From NCBI GenBank assembly GCA_002423285.1, contig DIVF01000056.1, positions 1-48,244 of the forward strand: a stretch of DNA of 48,244 nucleotides. Reading direction: 5' to 3'. Under the pieces are notes generated by a model. The model had not been told where the DNA came from. It saw only the letters and a program-made list of their open reading frames with translations, and ran no database searches. Shown here piece by piece: positions 1 through 8,260 of this stretch; the first letter of the stretch is position 1; each line of letters opens with the position of its first letter. This stretch comes from Micavibrio sp. UBA6139 (lineage in GTDB: Bacteria > Pseudomonadota > Alphaproteobacteria > Micavibrionales > Micavibrionaceae). A program made the translations under genes and the position numbers.

Positions 1-995
1 CCCACGTTGAATACGAAACAGCCAACCGTCACTATGCCCACGTTGACTGCCCTGGCCACGCTGACCATGTGAAGAACATGATCACCGGTGCTGCGCAGCT
101 GGACGGCGCGATTTTGGTTGTGTCTGCAGCTGATGGCCCGATGCCACAAACACGTGAGCACATCTTGCTGGCCCGTCAGGTTGGCGTTCCATCGATCGTT
201 GTATTCATGAACAAATGCGACATGGTTGATGACGCTGAGTTGCTGGATCTGGTTGAGATGGAAATTCGCGAATTGCTGTCGAAATACGATTTCCCAGGCG
301 ATGATATTCCAATCGTTCGCGGTTCCGCATTGTGCGCACTGGAAGGCAAAAACCCAGAACTGGGCGAACAAGCTGTTCTGAAACTGATGGAAGCTGTTGA
401 TGCGTACATTCCGCAGCCAGCCCGTCCATTGGACAAGCCATTCTTGATGCCAGTTGAAGACGTATTCTCGATCTCTGGTCGTGGTACAGTTGTAACGGGC
501 CGCGTTGAGCAAGGTATTGTTAAAGTTGGTGAAGAGATTGAAATCGTCGGTATCTCGCCTACACAAAAGACAATCTGCACCGGCGTTGAAATGTTCCGTA
601 AGCTTTTGGACCAAGGTCAAGCTGGCGATAACATTGGCGCTCTGCTGCGCGGTACAAAACGTGAAGACGTTCAGCGTGGTCAGGTTCTGTGCAAGCCGGG
701 TTCAATCAACCCGCACACAGAATTCGAAGCCGAAGCATATATTTTGTCAAAAGACGAAGGTGGCCGTCATACGCCGTTCTTCACCAACTATCGCCCACAG
801 TTCTACTTCCGTACAACGGACGTGACCGGCGAGTGCCAGCTGCCAGCGGGTACAGAGATGGTGATGCCAGGCGATAACGTGAAACTGATCGTTAAGCTGA
901 TTGCTCCGATTGCTATGAACGAAGGCCTGCGCTTCGCGATCCGCGAAGGTGGCCGTACGGTCGGCGCCGGTGTTGTTGCTAAGATTATTAAGTAA
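1..995 (+). CDS. tuf: Elongation factor Tu, 3' part (start lies outside the window)
   Basis: EF-Tu is the GTPase that carries aminoacyl-tRNA to the ribosomal A site. The reading frame is already open at base 3 and begins inside the G domain: the G3 motif DCPGHAD is followed by VKNMITGAAQLDGAILVVSA, and the G4 motif NKCD is present. Domains 2 and 3 are complete to the C-terminal VGAGVVAKIIK. An internal ATG at 69 is not the real start. The rpsJ start follows 18 bases after the stop, the usual str-S10 junction. Bacteria often carry two nearly identical tuf copies, which may explain why the sequence begins here. Identification is certain; the first 80 or so residues are missing. Confidence 0.98.
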   Translation, partial: HVEYETANRHYAHVDCPGHADHVKNMITGAAQLDGAILVVSAADGPMPQTREHILLARQVGVPSIVVFMNKCDMVDDAELLDLVEMEIRELLSKYDFPGDDIPIVRGSALCALEGKNPELGEQAVLKLMEAVDAYIPQPARPLDKPFLMPVEDVFSISGRGTVVTGRVEQGIVKVGEEIEIVGISPTQKTICTGVEMFRKLLDQGQAGDNIGALLRGTKREDVQRGQVLCKPGSINPHTEFEAEAYILSKDEGGRHTPFFTNYRPQFYFRTTDVTGECQLPAGTEMVMPGDNVKLIVKLIAPIAMNEGLRFAIREGGRTVGAGVVAKIIK

Positions 996-1013
996 GGAAT
1001 AGGAACGAAATCC

Positions 1014-1334
1014 ATGGATACGCAAACAATTCGCATCCGCCTGAAGGCATTTGATCACCGTGTACTGGATGTGTCGACGAGTGAAATCGTCAACACCGCC
1101 AAGCGTACAGGTGCGCGTGTCCGTGGGCCGGTTCCACTGCCAACACGCTTTGAAAAATTCACCATTCTGCGTTCCCCGCACATTGATAAGGGCTCGCAGG
1201 AACAGTTCGAAATCCGGACTCATAAACGCCTGATCGACATCGTTGATCCAACCCCACAAACGGTTGATGCGTTGATGAAACTGGATCTGGCTGCCGGTGT
1301 TGATGTCGAAATCAAAATTGGCCAAGCGGCATAA
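1014..1334 (+). CDS. rpsJ: 30S ribosomal protein S10 (NusE)
   Basis: S10 is part of the 30S head and, as NusE, also joins the NusB antitermination complex and contacts NusG. The 106-residue product matches the family along its whole length, with IRIRLKAFDHRVLD near the start and the loop RGPVPLPTRFEKFTILRSPH in the middle. The ATG at 1014 is preceded by AGGAA at 1001-1005 with an 8-base spacer. It is the first gene of the S10 block and directly follows tuf. Confidence 0.98.
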   Translation: MDTQTIRIRLKAFDHRVLDVSTSEIVNTAKRTGARVRGPVPLPTRFEKFTILRSPHIDKGSQEQFEIRTHKRLIDIVDPTPQTVDALMKLDLAAGVDVEIKIGQAA

Positions 1335-1364
1335 TTATATAGCTTTAGTTTAAGGACGAAAAAA

Positions 1365-2117
1365 ATGAGAACCGGTCTGATTGCACGTAAGGAAGGAATG
1401 ACGCGTATCTTCGCAGAAGATGGCCGTCAGATTCCAGTGACAGTACTGAAAGTCGATAATTGCCAGGTTGTTGCAATCCGCACACAAGAGAAAGACGGTT
1501 ATACCGCTCTGCAACTCGGTGCTGGCGTTGCGAAAGCCAAAAACGTTGGCAAGCCACAGCGCGGTCACTTTGCAAAAGCAAAGGTTGAGCCGAAGAAAAA
1601 ATGCGTTGAATTCCGCGTTACGCCGGAAAACGTCGTAGAAGTCGGCGCTGAGTTCTGTGCAAGCCATTTCGTTCCTGGTCAATTCGTTGACGTTGCAGGC
1701 ATCAGCACAGGTAAAGGTTTCGCCGGTGTTATGAAGCGTTGGAACTTCGGTGGTTTGCGCGCGACGCACGGTGTTTCCGTGTCTCACCGTTCCCACGGCT
1801 CGACAGGTCAGCGTCAAGATCCGGGTAAAGTGTTCAAAGGCAAGAAAATGGCCGGCCACTTGGGTGCTGAACGCGTGACGACCCAGAATTTGAAAGTTGT
1901 TGGCGTTGATCTGGAAGATAACTTGATCCTCGTTCAAGGTTCCGTTCCCGGGACAGATGGCGGCTGGATCATGATTCAAGACGCCGTGAAAAAAGCTGCT
2001 CCTGAAGGCGTGCCGTTCCCGGCGGGTCTGAAAGGTTCGGCAAAAGCTGCACCGGCCGTTGAAGCACCAGCAGAAGAAGCTGTCGCTGAAACACCAGCAC
2101 AAGATACAGAAGCATAA
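1365..2117 (+). CDS. rplC: 50S ribosomal protein L3
   Basis: L3 is an early 23S rRNA-binding assembly protein near the peptidyl-transferase centre. The N-terminus MRTGLIARKEGMTRIF and the central loop GQRQDPGKVFKGKKMAGH are diagnostic; that loop holds the glutamine methylated by PrmB in other bacteria. The 250-residue product is longer than the E. coli protein (209). The excess is a low-complexity Ala/Glu/Pro tail from about residue 225 (AAPAVEAPAEEAVAETPAQ), acidic in contrast to the basic tails on its neighbours. A Shine-Dalgarno AAGGA lies 8 bases before the ATG. Confidence 0.98.
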   Translation: MRTGLIARKEGMTRIFAEDGRQIPVTVLKVDNCQVVAIRTQEKDGYTALQLGAGVAKAKNVGKPQRGHFAKAKVEPKKKCVEFRVTPENVVEVGAEFCASHFVPGQFVDVAGISTGKGFAGVMKRWNFGGLRATHGVSVSHRSHGSTGQRQDPGKVFKGKKMAGHLGAERVTTQNLKVVGVDLEDNLILVQGSVPGTDGGWIMIQDAVKKAAPEGVPFPAGLKGSAKAAPAVEAPAEEAVAETPAQDTEA

Positions 2118-2128
2118 GGATTAAAGTC

Positions 2129-2749
2129 ATGAAGGTTGCTGTTAAAAACCTGCAAAACAAAGAAGTTGGCCAGATTGAACTCGATGATTCAGTCTTTGGT
2201 GTTGATGTCCGTGCGGACATCATCCACCGCATGGTGAACTTCCAGTTGGCAAAGCGCCGCGCTGGTACACACGCTGTAAAAGAAATCGGCGAAGTATCGG
2301 GCACCGGTAAAAAGCCATTCAAACAAAAAGGCACAGGCGGCGCCCGTCAGGGTTCCCTGCGTTCCCCGCATATGCGCGGTGGCGCGGTGATTTTTGGTCC
2401 GCAAGTTCGTAGCCACGCTTTTGATTTGCCTAAGAAAATCAAAGCCTTGGCAATGAAATCCGCTTTGTCTGCAAAGGCAAAGGGCGGCAAGCTGATTGTT
2501 CTGGAAGCCGCAGTTGCAGCTGACCACAAAACAAAGCCAATGGCTGAAAGCTTCAAATCTCTGGGTCTGAATTCAGCTCTGGTTGTTTGTGGCAAAGAAA
2601 TCGACGCAAACTTTGCGCGCGCAACAAACAACCTGCCGCGTATTGATGTGTTGCCGAGCCAAGGTGCAAACGTGTATGACATTATCCGCCGTGACGTTCT
2701 GGTGCTGACAAAAGAAGCGATCAGCGACCTGACAGAGCGCCTGAAGTAA
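2129..2749 (+). CDS. rplD: 50S ribosomal protein L4
   Basis: L4 (206 residues) binds 23S rRNA and lines the polypeptide exit tunnel with its extended loop. The loop region is recognisable as GTGKKPFKQKGTGGARQGS followed by SPHMRGGAVIFGP. In enterobacteria L4 also represses its own operon by attenuation. The sequence upstream of rpsJ here is tuf coding DNA, so that mechanism cannot be judged. The start follows rplC by 11 bases. Confidence 0.98.
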   Translation: MKVAVKNLQNKEVGQIELDDSVFGVDVRADIIHRMVNFQLAKRRAGTHAVKEIGEVSGTGKKPFKQKGTGGARQGSLRSPHMRGGAVIFGPQVRSHAFDLPKKIKALAMKSALSAKAKGGKLIVLEAAVAADHKTKPMAESFKSLGLNSALVVCGKEIDANFARATNNLPRIDVLPSQGANVYDIIRRDVLVLTKEAISDLTERLK

Positions 2750-2777
2750 GATTATAGAAAATAGAAGGTTATTGAAC

Positions 2778-3095
2778 ATGGCAACAAAAGCGAAAAAAAC
2801 CGAAGCGACCGAATGGATGTACGATATCGTCCGTTTCCCGCTGGTCACTGAAAAAACCACGCTGGGTTCACAGCATGGCCAGTTGACGTTCCGTGTTCCA
2901 CTGGACGCGACAAAGCCGAACATTAAACAAGCTGTTGAAACATTGTTCAGCGTTAAAGTTAAGGCTGTCAATACACTGATCAGCAAGGGTAAAACCAAGC
3001 GCTTCAAAGGGATCAAAGCCCTGCGCAGCGACACGAAAAAGGCTATCGTAACCCTGGAAGCCGGCCAAACCATTGATGTTGGTACAGGCGTTTAA
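2778..3095 (+). CDS. rplW: 50S ribosomal protein L23
   Basis: L23 sits at the tunnel exit and docks trigger factor and SRP. The conserved segment is YDIVRFPLVTEKTT, followed by TFRVPLDATKPNIKQAVETL. The frame is also open from a TTG at 2772, but AGAAGG at 2762-2767 is only about 4 bases from that codon and 10 bases from the ATG at 2778, so the ATG is preferred (105 residues). The N-terminus ATKAKKTEATEW is a short basic extension. Confidence 0.96.
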   Translation: MATKAKKTEATEWMYDIVRFPLVTEKTTLGSQHGQLTFRVPLDATKPNIKQAVETLFSVKVKAVNTLISKGKTKRFKGIKALRSDTKKAIVTLEAGQTIDVGTGV

Positions 3096-3139
3096 TTCAG
3101 GACTAGAAGATAAAGTTTTAAAGTAGAAGGTCAGAAAAA

Positions 3140-3967
3140 ATGGCATTGAAAAAATTTAACCCGGTAACCCCGTCGCAGCGTCAGCTCGTCATGGTTGATC
3201 GTTCCAAGCTGTGGAAAGGCGACCCTGAAAAGTCCCTGACCGAAGGCTTGAAAAAGACCGGTGGTCGTAACAACACGGGCCGCATTACATCGCGTTTCCG
3301 TGGTGGTGGACACAAGCGTCGTTACCGCTTCATCGATTGGACCCGCCGTAAGTGGGACATGGAAGCGACCGTTCTGCGTCTGGAATACGATCCAAACCGT
3401 ACAGCGCACATTGCTCTGATCAAATACGAAGACGGCGAATTGGCCTATATCATCGCTCCACAGCGTTTGTCCGAAGGCGACAAGGTTGTTGCCGGTGAGA
3501 AGACCGACGTGAAGCCTGGTAATGCTATGCAGCTGCGTAACATGCCTGTCGGGACCATCATCCACAACGTGGAGATGAAGCCTGGTAAAGGCGCCCAGAT
3601 GGCCCGTTCCGCTGGCACCTATGCCCAGCTGGTTGGCCGCGATCAGGGTTATGCGCAGATTAAGTTGGCATCCGGTGAGCTTCGTGTGGTAAGAGCCGAC
3701 TGTATGGCTACTGTGGGCGCGGTTTCGAACCCTGACCACTTGAACGAAAACCTGGGTAAAGCGGGCCGTAACGTTTGGAAGGGCCGTCGTCCACATAACC
3801 GTGGCGTATCCATGAACCCTGTTGATCACCCACATGGTGGTGGTGAAGGACGGACATCCGGTGGACGTCATCCAGTTACACCGTGGGGCCAACAGTGCAA
3901 AGGCTTGAAGACACGCACAAACAAGGCGACCGACAAATACATCATTCGTCGTCGTAAGAAGAAATAA
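3140..3967 (+). CDS. rplB: 50S ribosomal protein L2
   Basis: L2 (275 residues) is required for subunit association and for peptidyl-transferase centre assembly. The start MALKKFNPVTPSQRQLVMVD and the C-terminal signature NPVDHPHGGGEGRTSGGRHP, containing the conserved histidine of the HPHGGG loop, identify it. The C-terminus is basic (IIRRRKKK). The gene lies between rplW and rpsS in standard order. Confidence 0.98.
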   Translation: MALKKFNPVTPSQRQLVMVDRSKLWKGDPEKSLTEGLKKTGGRNNTGRITSRFRGGGHKRRYRFIDWTRRKWDMEATVLRLEYDPNRTAHIALIKYEDGELAYIIAPQRLSEGDKVVAGEKTDVKPGNAMQLRNMPVGTIIHNVEMKPGKGAQMARSAGTYAQLVGRDQGYAQIKLASGELRVVRADCMATVGAVSNPDHLNENLGKAGRNVWKGRRPHNRGVSMNPVDHPHGGGEGRTSGGRHPVTPWGQQCKGLKTRTNKATDKYIIRRRKKK

Positions 3968-3988
3968 GGTTTAGGAGAAGATAAGACT

Positions 3989-4282
3989 ATGGCTCGTTCA
4001 GTCTGGAAAGGTCCGTTTGTTGACCGCAGCGTTTTGAAAAAAGTCGAAACGACTCGTGCAAGCGGTAAAAAAGAAGTGATTAAAACATGGTCCCGCCGGT
4101 CCACGATCCTGCCGCATATGGTAGGTCTGACCTTCGGTGTTCATAACGGTCAGAAGTTTCTGCCTGTTTTGGTCACAGATAACATGATTGGTCACAAACT
4201 GGGCGAATTCGCACCAACCCGTACGTTTAAAAACCACGGTGGCGATAAAGCAGCAGCGAAAAAGCCAGCAGCTAAGAAATAA
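3989..4282 (+). CDS. rpsS: 30S ribosomal protein S19
   Basis: S19 forms a head complex with S13 near the A-site tRNA. The core MARSVWKGPFVD, IKTWSRRSTILPHMVG and IGHKLGEFAPTRTF is typical. The 97-residue product ends in a short basic low-complexity tail (DKAAAKKPAAKK), a feature shared with several other ribosomal proteins in this cluster. Confidence 0.98.
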   Translation: MARSVWKGPFVDRSVLKKVETTRASGKKEVIKTWSRRSTILPHMVGLTFGVHNGQKFLPVLVTDNMIGHKLGEFAPTRTFKNHGGDKAAAKKPAAKK

Positions 4283-4328
4283 TACTGACAACTAAAGCAT
4301 AACGCTTTTTAAGATGAGGAACTGAATT

Positions 4329-4703
4329 ATGGGACAGGCAGCAAACAAACGGCGCGAAGCGCCGAATGAAGCCAAGGCGATGACAAAATATCTCGCCTCC
4401 AGCCCGCGCAAACTGAACCTGGTCGCACAGATGATCCGGGGCAAGACCGCAGGCAAGGCGCTGATCGACCTCGATTTTTGTGAACGCCGCATGGCCCGTG
4501 AAGTGAAAAAGACACTTCAGGCCGCTGTAGCGAACGCTGAAAACAACCACAATCTGGATGTGGACCGTCTGTACATCGCCGAAGCCGTTGTTGGTAAATC
4601 GGTCATGATGCGTCGTTTCCGTGCCCGTGCACGTGGCCGTGTTGGTCCGGTTGAGAAATTCTTCAGCCGTATCACGATTATTGTCCGCGAACGCGAAGCA
4701 TAA
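4329..4703 (+). CDS. rplV: 50S ribosomal protein L22
   Basis: L22 contributes a beta-hairpin to the exit tunnel constriction, the site of macrolide resistance mutations in other species. The segment SPRKLNLVAQMIRGKTAGKA, the helix AVANAENNHNLD and the hairpin MRRFRARARGRVGPVEKF are visible. The product has 124 residues. A 46-base gap separates it from rpsS. Confidence 0.98.
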   Translation: MGQAANKRREAPNEAKAMTKYLASSPRKLNLVAQMIRGKTAGKALIDLDFCERRMAREVKKTLQAAVANAENNHNLDVDRLYIAEAVVGKSVMMRRFRARARGRVGPVEKFFSRITIIVREREA

Positions 4704-4726
4704 GATTTTTAAGGAGCTCTAAGACT

Positions 4727-5413
4727 ATGGGTCAAAAAGTTAATCCAATTGGGATGCGCGTCGGAATCAACCGTACTTGGGATTCCCGCTGGTTCTCTGA
4801 TCGTCATTACGCAGATCGTCTGGTCAAGGACCTGAAGCTGCGTGAATACGTGAAGGACAAGCTGAAAGCCGCCGGCATCAGCAAAGTGATTATCGAGCGC
4901 GCTGCGCAAAACACCCGCGTAACGGTTTACACCGCACGTCCGGGCGTGATCATCGGCAAAAAAGGCGCTGATATCGAAAAACTGCGCAAGGATCTGTCGG
5001 TTCATGCAGGCTCCGAAGTGGCTCTGAACATTGTTGAGATCCGCAAGCCGGAAATGGACGCTCAATTGGTTGCTGAAGGCGTTGCCCAGCAGCTCGAGCG
5101 CCGCGTATCGTTCCGTCGCGCCATGAAACGCGCTGTGCAATCTGCACAACGTCTGGGCGCACAAGGTATTCGTATCAGCGTATCAGGCCGCCTCGGTGGT
5201 ACAGATATTGCTCGTACAGAATGGTACCGTGAAGGCCGCGTGCCTTTGCACACACTGCGTGCTGATCTGGACTACGGTGTATCCGAAGCCCTGACCACAT
5301 ACGGCATTATCGGTGTGAAGGTCTGGATCTACAAAGGTGACGTTCTGGAACACGACCCGATGGCACGCGATAAGCGTATGGCAGACGGTCAGGGCGTTTC
5401 CCGCAACCAGTAA
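4727..5413 (+). CDS. rpsC: 30S ribosomal protein S3
   Basis: S3 lies at the mRNA entry pore and takes part in the ribosomal helicase activity. The N-terminus MGQKVNPIGMRVGINRTWDS is characteristic. The type II KH domain contains the GXXG-type loop in VIIGKKGADIEKL, and the C-terminal domain shows RRVSFRRAMKRAVQSA and GRLGGTDIARTEWYREGRVP. The product has 228 residues, normal length. SD-like AAGGAG lies upstream of the ATG. Confidence 0.98.
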   Translation: MGQKVNPIGMRVGINRTWDSRWFSDRHYADRLVKDLKLREYVKDKLKAAGISKVIIERAAQNTRVTVYTARPGVIIGKKGADIEKLRKDLSVHAGSEVALNIVEIRKPEMDAQLVAEGVAQQLERRVSFRRAMKRAVQSAQRLGAQGIRISVSGRLGGTDIARTEWYREGRVPLHTLRADLDYGVSEALTTYGIIGVKVWIYKGDVLEHDPMARDKRMADGQGVSRNQ

Positions 5414-5445
5414 GAAGAATTTTTAGGTTTTAAGAGAGAACAGCG

Positions 5446-5859
5446 ATGCTGCAACCAAAGAAAACGAAATTTAGAAAAGCCCATAAGGGCCGTATCCATG
5501 GCAACGCCAAGGGCGGTACTGATCTGAGCTTTGGTGCATTCGGCCTGAAGGCTTTGGCTCCTGAGCGTATCACTGCGCGTCAGATCGAAGCTGCCCGCCG
5601 TGCCATTACGCGTCACATGAAGCGTCAGGGCAAGGTATGGATCCGTATTTTCCCGGATCTGCCGATTTCCAAAAAGCCTTTGGAAGTCCGGATGGGTTCC
5701 GGTAAAGGGAACCCGGAATGGTGGTCTGCACGCGTTAAACCGGGTCGCATCATGTTCGAACTGGACGGTGTATCGGAAGCAATCGCTCGTCAGGCTTTGG
5801 AACTGGGCGCTGCAAAGCTGCCGATCAAAACGAAATTTATTAAGCGCGTTGGCGAATAA
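5446..5859 (+). CDS. rplP: 50S ribosomal protein L16
   Basis: L16 (137 residues) helps organise the A-site side of the 50S subunit. The start MLQPKKTKFRKAHKGR, the ITARQIEAARRAITRHMKR helix and MGSGKGNPEWW are diagnostic; the last contains the arginine region hydroxylated in some bacteria. Neighbours are rpsC and rpmC in normal order. Confidence 0.98.
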   Translation: MLQPKKTKFRKAHKGRIHGNAKGGTDLSFGAFGLKALAPERITARQIEAARRAITRHMKRQGKVWIRIFPDLPISKKPLEVRMGSGKGNPEWWSARVKPGRIMFELDGVSEAIARQALELGAAKLPIKTKFIKRVGE

Positions 5860-5871
5860 GGACAGACTGTT

Positions 5872-6147
5872 ATGGCGACGAAAGCAAAAGCTAAAACAAA
5901 AACAACAGCAAAAGATCTGCGCGCTAAAACCGCAGACGAGCTGCAAAAGACACTGGTTGATCTGAAGAAGACGCAATTTAACCTGCGCTTCCAGAAATCC
6001 GGCGGTCAATTGGCCAATACGGCAGAAATCCGCACGGCCCGCCGTGAGGTTGCCCGTGTTAAGACCATTATGGAACAAAAGAAATCCGGTGCCGCTGCCC
6101 CGGCTGAAGCAAAGGCAAAAAAGCCTGCTAAAGCTAAAAAAGCGTAA
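5872..6147 (+). CDS. rpmC: 50S ribosomal protein L29 with basic terminal extensions
   Basis: L29 is a two-helix protein at the tunnel exit near L23. The core is DLRAKTADELQKTLVDLKK, then FNLRFQKSGGQLANTAEIR and TARREVARVKTIM. The product has 91 residues against about 63 in E. coli. The excess is an N-terminal ATKAKAKTKTTAK stretch and a C-terminal Ala/Lys tail (about residues 68-91). Confidence 0.97.
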   Translation: MATKAKAKTKTTAKDLRAKTADELQKTLVDLKKTQFNLRFQKSGGQLANTAEIRTARREVARVKTIMEQKKSGAAAPAEAKAKKPAKAKKA

Positions 6148-6182
6148 CCGACTGATATTTATAGAGAAATAGGAGCAAAGAC

Positions 6183-6539
6183 ATGCCACGCCGCGTTTTG
6201 GAAGGCAATATCGTTAGCGATAAGATGGACAAGACCGTCACCGTTCTGGTAGAACGCCGGTTCATGCATCCAGTTTATAAGAAATATGTCCGTAAATCGG
6301 ATAAATATGCTGCGCATGACGAGCTGAACACATATAAAGAGGGCGACCGCGTTCTGATTGAAGAATGCCGTCCGCTGTCAAAGAACAAGCGCTGGAAAGT
6401 TATTGAAGGCGTTGGTAAAGCTGCGGAGCGTAAGCCTGGTGAAGGTGCTCTCGTTGCGACAGCCAAAGTTGCAGCAGAACCTAAAAAAGCAGCAGCGCCG
6501 AAAAAGGCTGCCGCTAAAAAGGCTCCGGCTAAGAAATAA
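6183..6539 (+). CDS. rpsQ: 30S ribosomal protein S17 with Lys/Ala-rich tail
   Basis: S17 is a primary 16S rRNA-binding protein with an OB fold. The core MPRRVLEGNIVSDKMDKTV, RRFMHPVYKKYVRKSDKY and IEECRPLSKNKRWKV is normal. The protein has 118 residues against 84 in E. coli. The C-terminal 35 or so form a basic repeat of the AAPKKAAAKKAPAKK type, very like the N-terminus of L30 in this cluster. Confidence 0.97.
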   Translation: MPRRVLEGNIVSDKMDKTVTVLVERRFMHPVYKKYVRKSDKYAAHDELNTYKEGDRVLIEECRPLSKNKRWKVIEGVGKAAERKPGEGALVATAKVAAEPKKAAAPKKAAAKKAPAKK

Positions 6540-6559
6540 GCCAAGGAATAAGACTGGCG

Positions 6560-6576
6560 GGTCCGATGACCGGACC
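6560..6576 (+). other. Hairpin between rpsQ and rplN
   Basis: A perfect 6-bp inverted repeat, GGTCCG at 6560-6565 and CGGACC at 6571-6576 with a 5-base loop, lies in the 89-base gap between S17 and L14. The downstream bases contain only a short T run, so it is not a convincing terminator. It may be an RNA processing or attenuation element separating the S10 and spc parts. Confidence 0.4.
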
Positions 6577-6628
6577 GTTGGTTTTGAATTGAAATGTTGA
6601 TTAAGAATTTAAAGAAGGCAGAACGATC

Positions 6629-6994
6629 ATGATTCAGATGGAATCGAAGCTCGATGTCGCTGACAACAGCGGCGCAAAGAGCGTGAAATGCATCAAGGTG
6701 CTGGGTGGTTCACACCGTCGCACCGCTGGTATCGGCGATATTATCGTCGTGTCCGTTCAGGATGCGATCCCGCGCGGCAAAGTGAAAAAAGGTGATGTTC
6801 ACCGTGCCGTGATCGTTCGCACGAAAAAGGGTTTGAGCCGTAACTACGGTGAGCAGATCCGTTTCGACAGCAACGCTGCTGTGCTGATCAACAAACAAGG
6901 TGAGCCGATCGGGACCCGTATCTTCGGTCCAGTGACCCGCGAATTGCGGAAGAGCTTTATGAAGATTGTTTCTCTGGCCGCAGAGGTGTTGTAA
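6629..6994 (+). CDS. rplN: 50S ribosomal protein L14
   Basis: L14 (121 residues) is at the subunit interface and contacts 16S rRNA helix 14. The start MIQMESKLDVADNSGAKSV and the segments VLGGSHRRTAGIGDIIVVSV and GEPIGTRIFGPVTRELR identify it. It is the first gene of the spc part. Its TAA overlaps the rplX ATG (TAATG), implying coupled translation. Confidence 0.98.
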   Translation: MIQMESKLDVADNSGAKSVKCIKVLGGSHRRTAGIGDIIVVSVQDAIPRGKVKKGDVHRAVIVRTKKGLSRNYGEQIRFDSNAAVLINKQGEPIGTRIFGPVTRELRKSFMKIVSLAAEVL

Positions 6995-7317
6995 TGACTG
7001 CCGCAAAAATGAAAATCAAAAAAGGCGACAAAATTGTCGTTCTGACTGGCAAAGATAAAGGCTCCAAGGGCGAAGTCCTGAAGGTATATCCTGCCGATAG
7101 CAAAGTTCTGGTACAGGGCATCAACCTGGTGAAAAAACACCAAGCGGCTACCCCGACCACACCAGGCGGTATTACGCCAGTTGAACGTCCGATCCATGTA
7201 TCGAACGTTTCCCTGATCGACCCTAAATCTGACAAGCCTACGCGCGTTGGTTACAAGGTTGCGAAGGATGGCACAAAGACACGTATTGCCCGGCGTTCCG
7301 GCGAAGTGATTGAATAA
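6994..7317 (+). CDS. rplX: 50S ribosomal protein L24
   Basis: L24 initiates 50S assembly. The KOW motif KKGDKIVVLTGKDKGSKGEV is at residues 9-28, and the NLVKKH segment follows. Product of 107 residues. The gene starts inside the rplN stop and its own stop is TAATGA, so either of two downstream starts of rplE is reached by a re-initiating ribosome. Confidence 0.98.
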   Translation: MTAAKMKIKKGDKIVVLTGKDKGSKGEVLKVYPADSKVLVQGINLVKKHQAATPTTPGGITPVERPIHVSNVSLIDPKSDKPTRVGYKVAKDGTKTRIARRSGEVIE

Positions 7318-7340
7318 TGACAAAAGAGAAGGTTGAAACC

Positions 7341-7889
7341 ATGAAAACGAAACCGCGTTTTCAGGAACTGTACGAAAAAGACGTTCGTCCTGTACTGACA
7401 GAAAAGTATGGCTACAAGAACGCTTACGAAGTTCCTAAGCTCGATAAAATCGTCCTCAACATGGGCGTTGGTGAAGCTACCACCAACCGCGCTCATATGG
7501 AGAACGCCGTGAACGAAATGGCTCTGATCGCTGGTCAGAAACCATTTGTAACCCGTGCGCGTAAAGCGAACGCTTCGTTCAAGATCCGCGAAGAACAGCA
7601 AATTGGCTGCAAAGTCACGCTGCGCGGTGTGCGTATGTATGAATTCCTGGATCGTCTGATCACGATCACTCTGCCGCGCGTTCGCGACTTCCGTGGCGTC
7701 AGCGACAAGAGCTTTGACGGTCGTGGCAACTACGCCATGGGCATCAAAGAACAAATCGTGTTCCCAGAGATTGCGTATGACAAGATTGACCAGCTTCGCG
7801 GCATGGACATCGTCATCTGCACGACGGCAAAAACAGATGATGAAGCACGCGAGTTGCTGCGCGGTTTCATGATGCCGTTCAAGAAATAA
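7341..7889 (+). CDS. rplE: 50S ribosomal protein L5
   Basis: L5 binds 5S rRNA in the central protuberance. LDKIVLNMGVGEA, KPFVTRARKANASFKIREEQ and RDFRGVSDKSFDGRGNY are diagnostic. Two starts are possible. The ATG at 7317 overlaps the rplX stop (190 residues). The ATG at 7341 has AGAAGG at 7327-7332 with an 8-base spacer (182 residues) and places the VLNMGVGEA motif close to its usual distance from the N-terminus. I chose 7341. Confidence 0.95.
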   Translation: MKTKPRFQELYEKDVRPVLTEKYGYKNAYEVPKLDKIVLNMGVGEATTNRAHMENAVNEMALIAGQKPFVTRARKANASFKIREEQQIGCKVTLRGVRMYEFLDRLITITLPRVRDFRGVSDKSFDGRGNYAMGIKEQIVFPEIAYDKIDQLRGMDIVICTTAKTDDEARELLRGFMMPFKK

Positions 7890-7915
7890 GATTTAACGCT
7901 TAAGGAAAGACAACA

Positions 7916-8221
7916 ATGGCAAAAACTTGCTCAACTATTCGTAACGATAAACGCGTGAAATTGACAAAACGCCATGCGGTAAAACGCGCAGCGTTGAAGG
8001 CAACGATCAAGGATCAGGCTGTTTCTGGCGAAGAACGCTTTCAAGCGGTTCTGAAGCTGGCTGACATGCCACGTAACAGCTCCAAGACACGCGTTCGTAA
8101 CCGTTGTGCAATGACTGGTCGTCCTCGTGGTTATTTCCGCAAGTTCGATTTGTGCCGTAACGTAATTCGTGAGTTGGCTTCCCGTGGCGAATTGCCGGGC
8201 GTTGTGAAGTCCAGCTGGTAA
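7916..8221 (+). CDS. rpsN: 30S ribosomal protein S14 (long form)
   Basis: S14 belongs to the 30S head. The 101-residue length and the C-terminal NRCAMTGRPRGYFRKFDLCR mark the long form, which lacks the zinc-binding four-cysteine CxxC-CxxC set of the short S14 paralogue. It sits between L5 and S8 as expected. Confidence 0.97.
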   Translation: MAKTCSTIRNDKRVKLTKRHAVKRAALKATIKDQAVSGEERFQAVLKLADMPRNSSKTRVRNRCAMTGRPRGYFRKFDLCRNVIRELASRGELPGVVKSSW

Positions 8222-8260
8222 GAACAAGAATATTAAGTTTTTTGAAGAAGGAAGAACATC

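Noticed and set aside
747..2102. Long minus-strand frames (192 and 250 residues) across rpsJ and rplC
   Set aside because: They lie opposite certain ribosomal-protein genes, have no recognisable motif, and arise from biased codon use on the coding strand.
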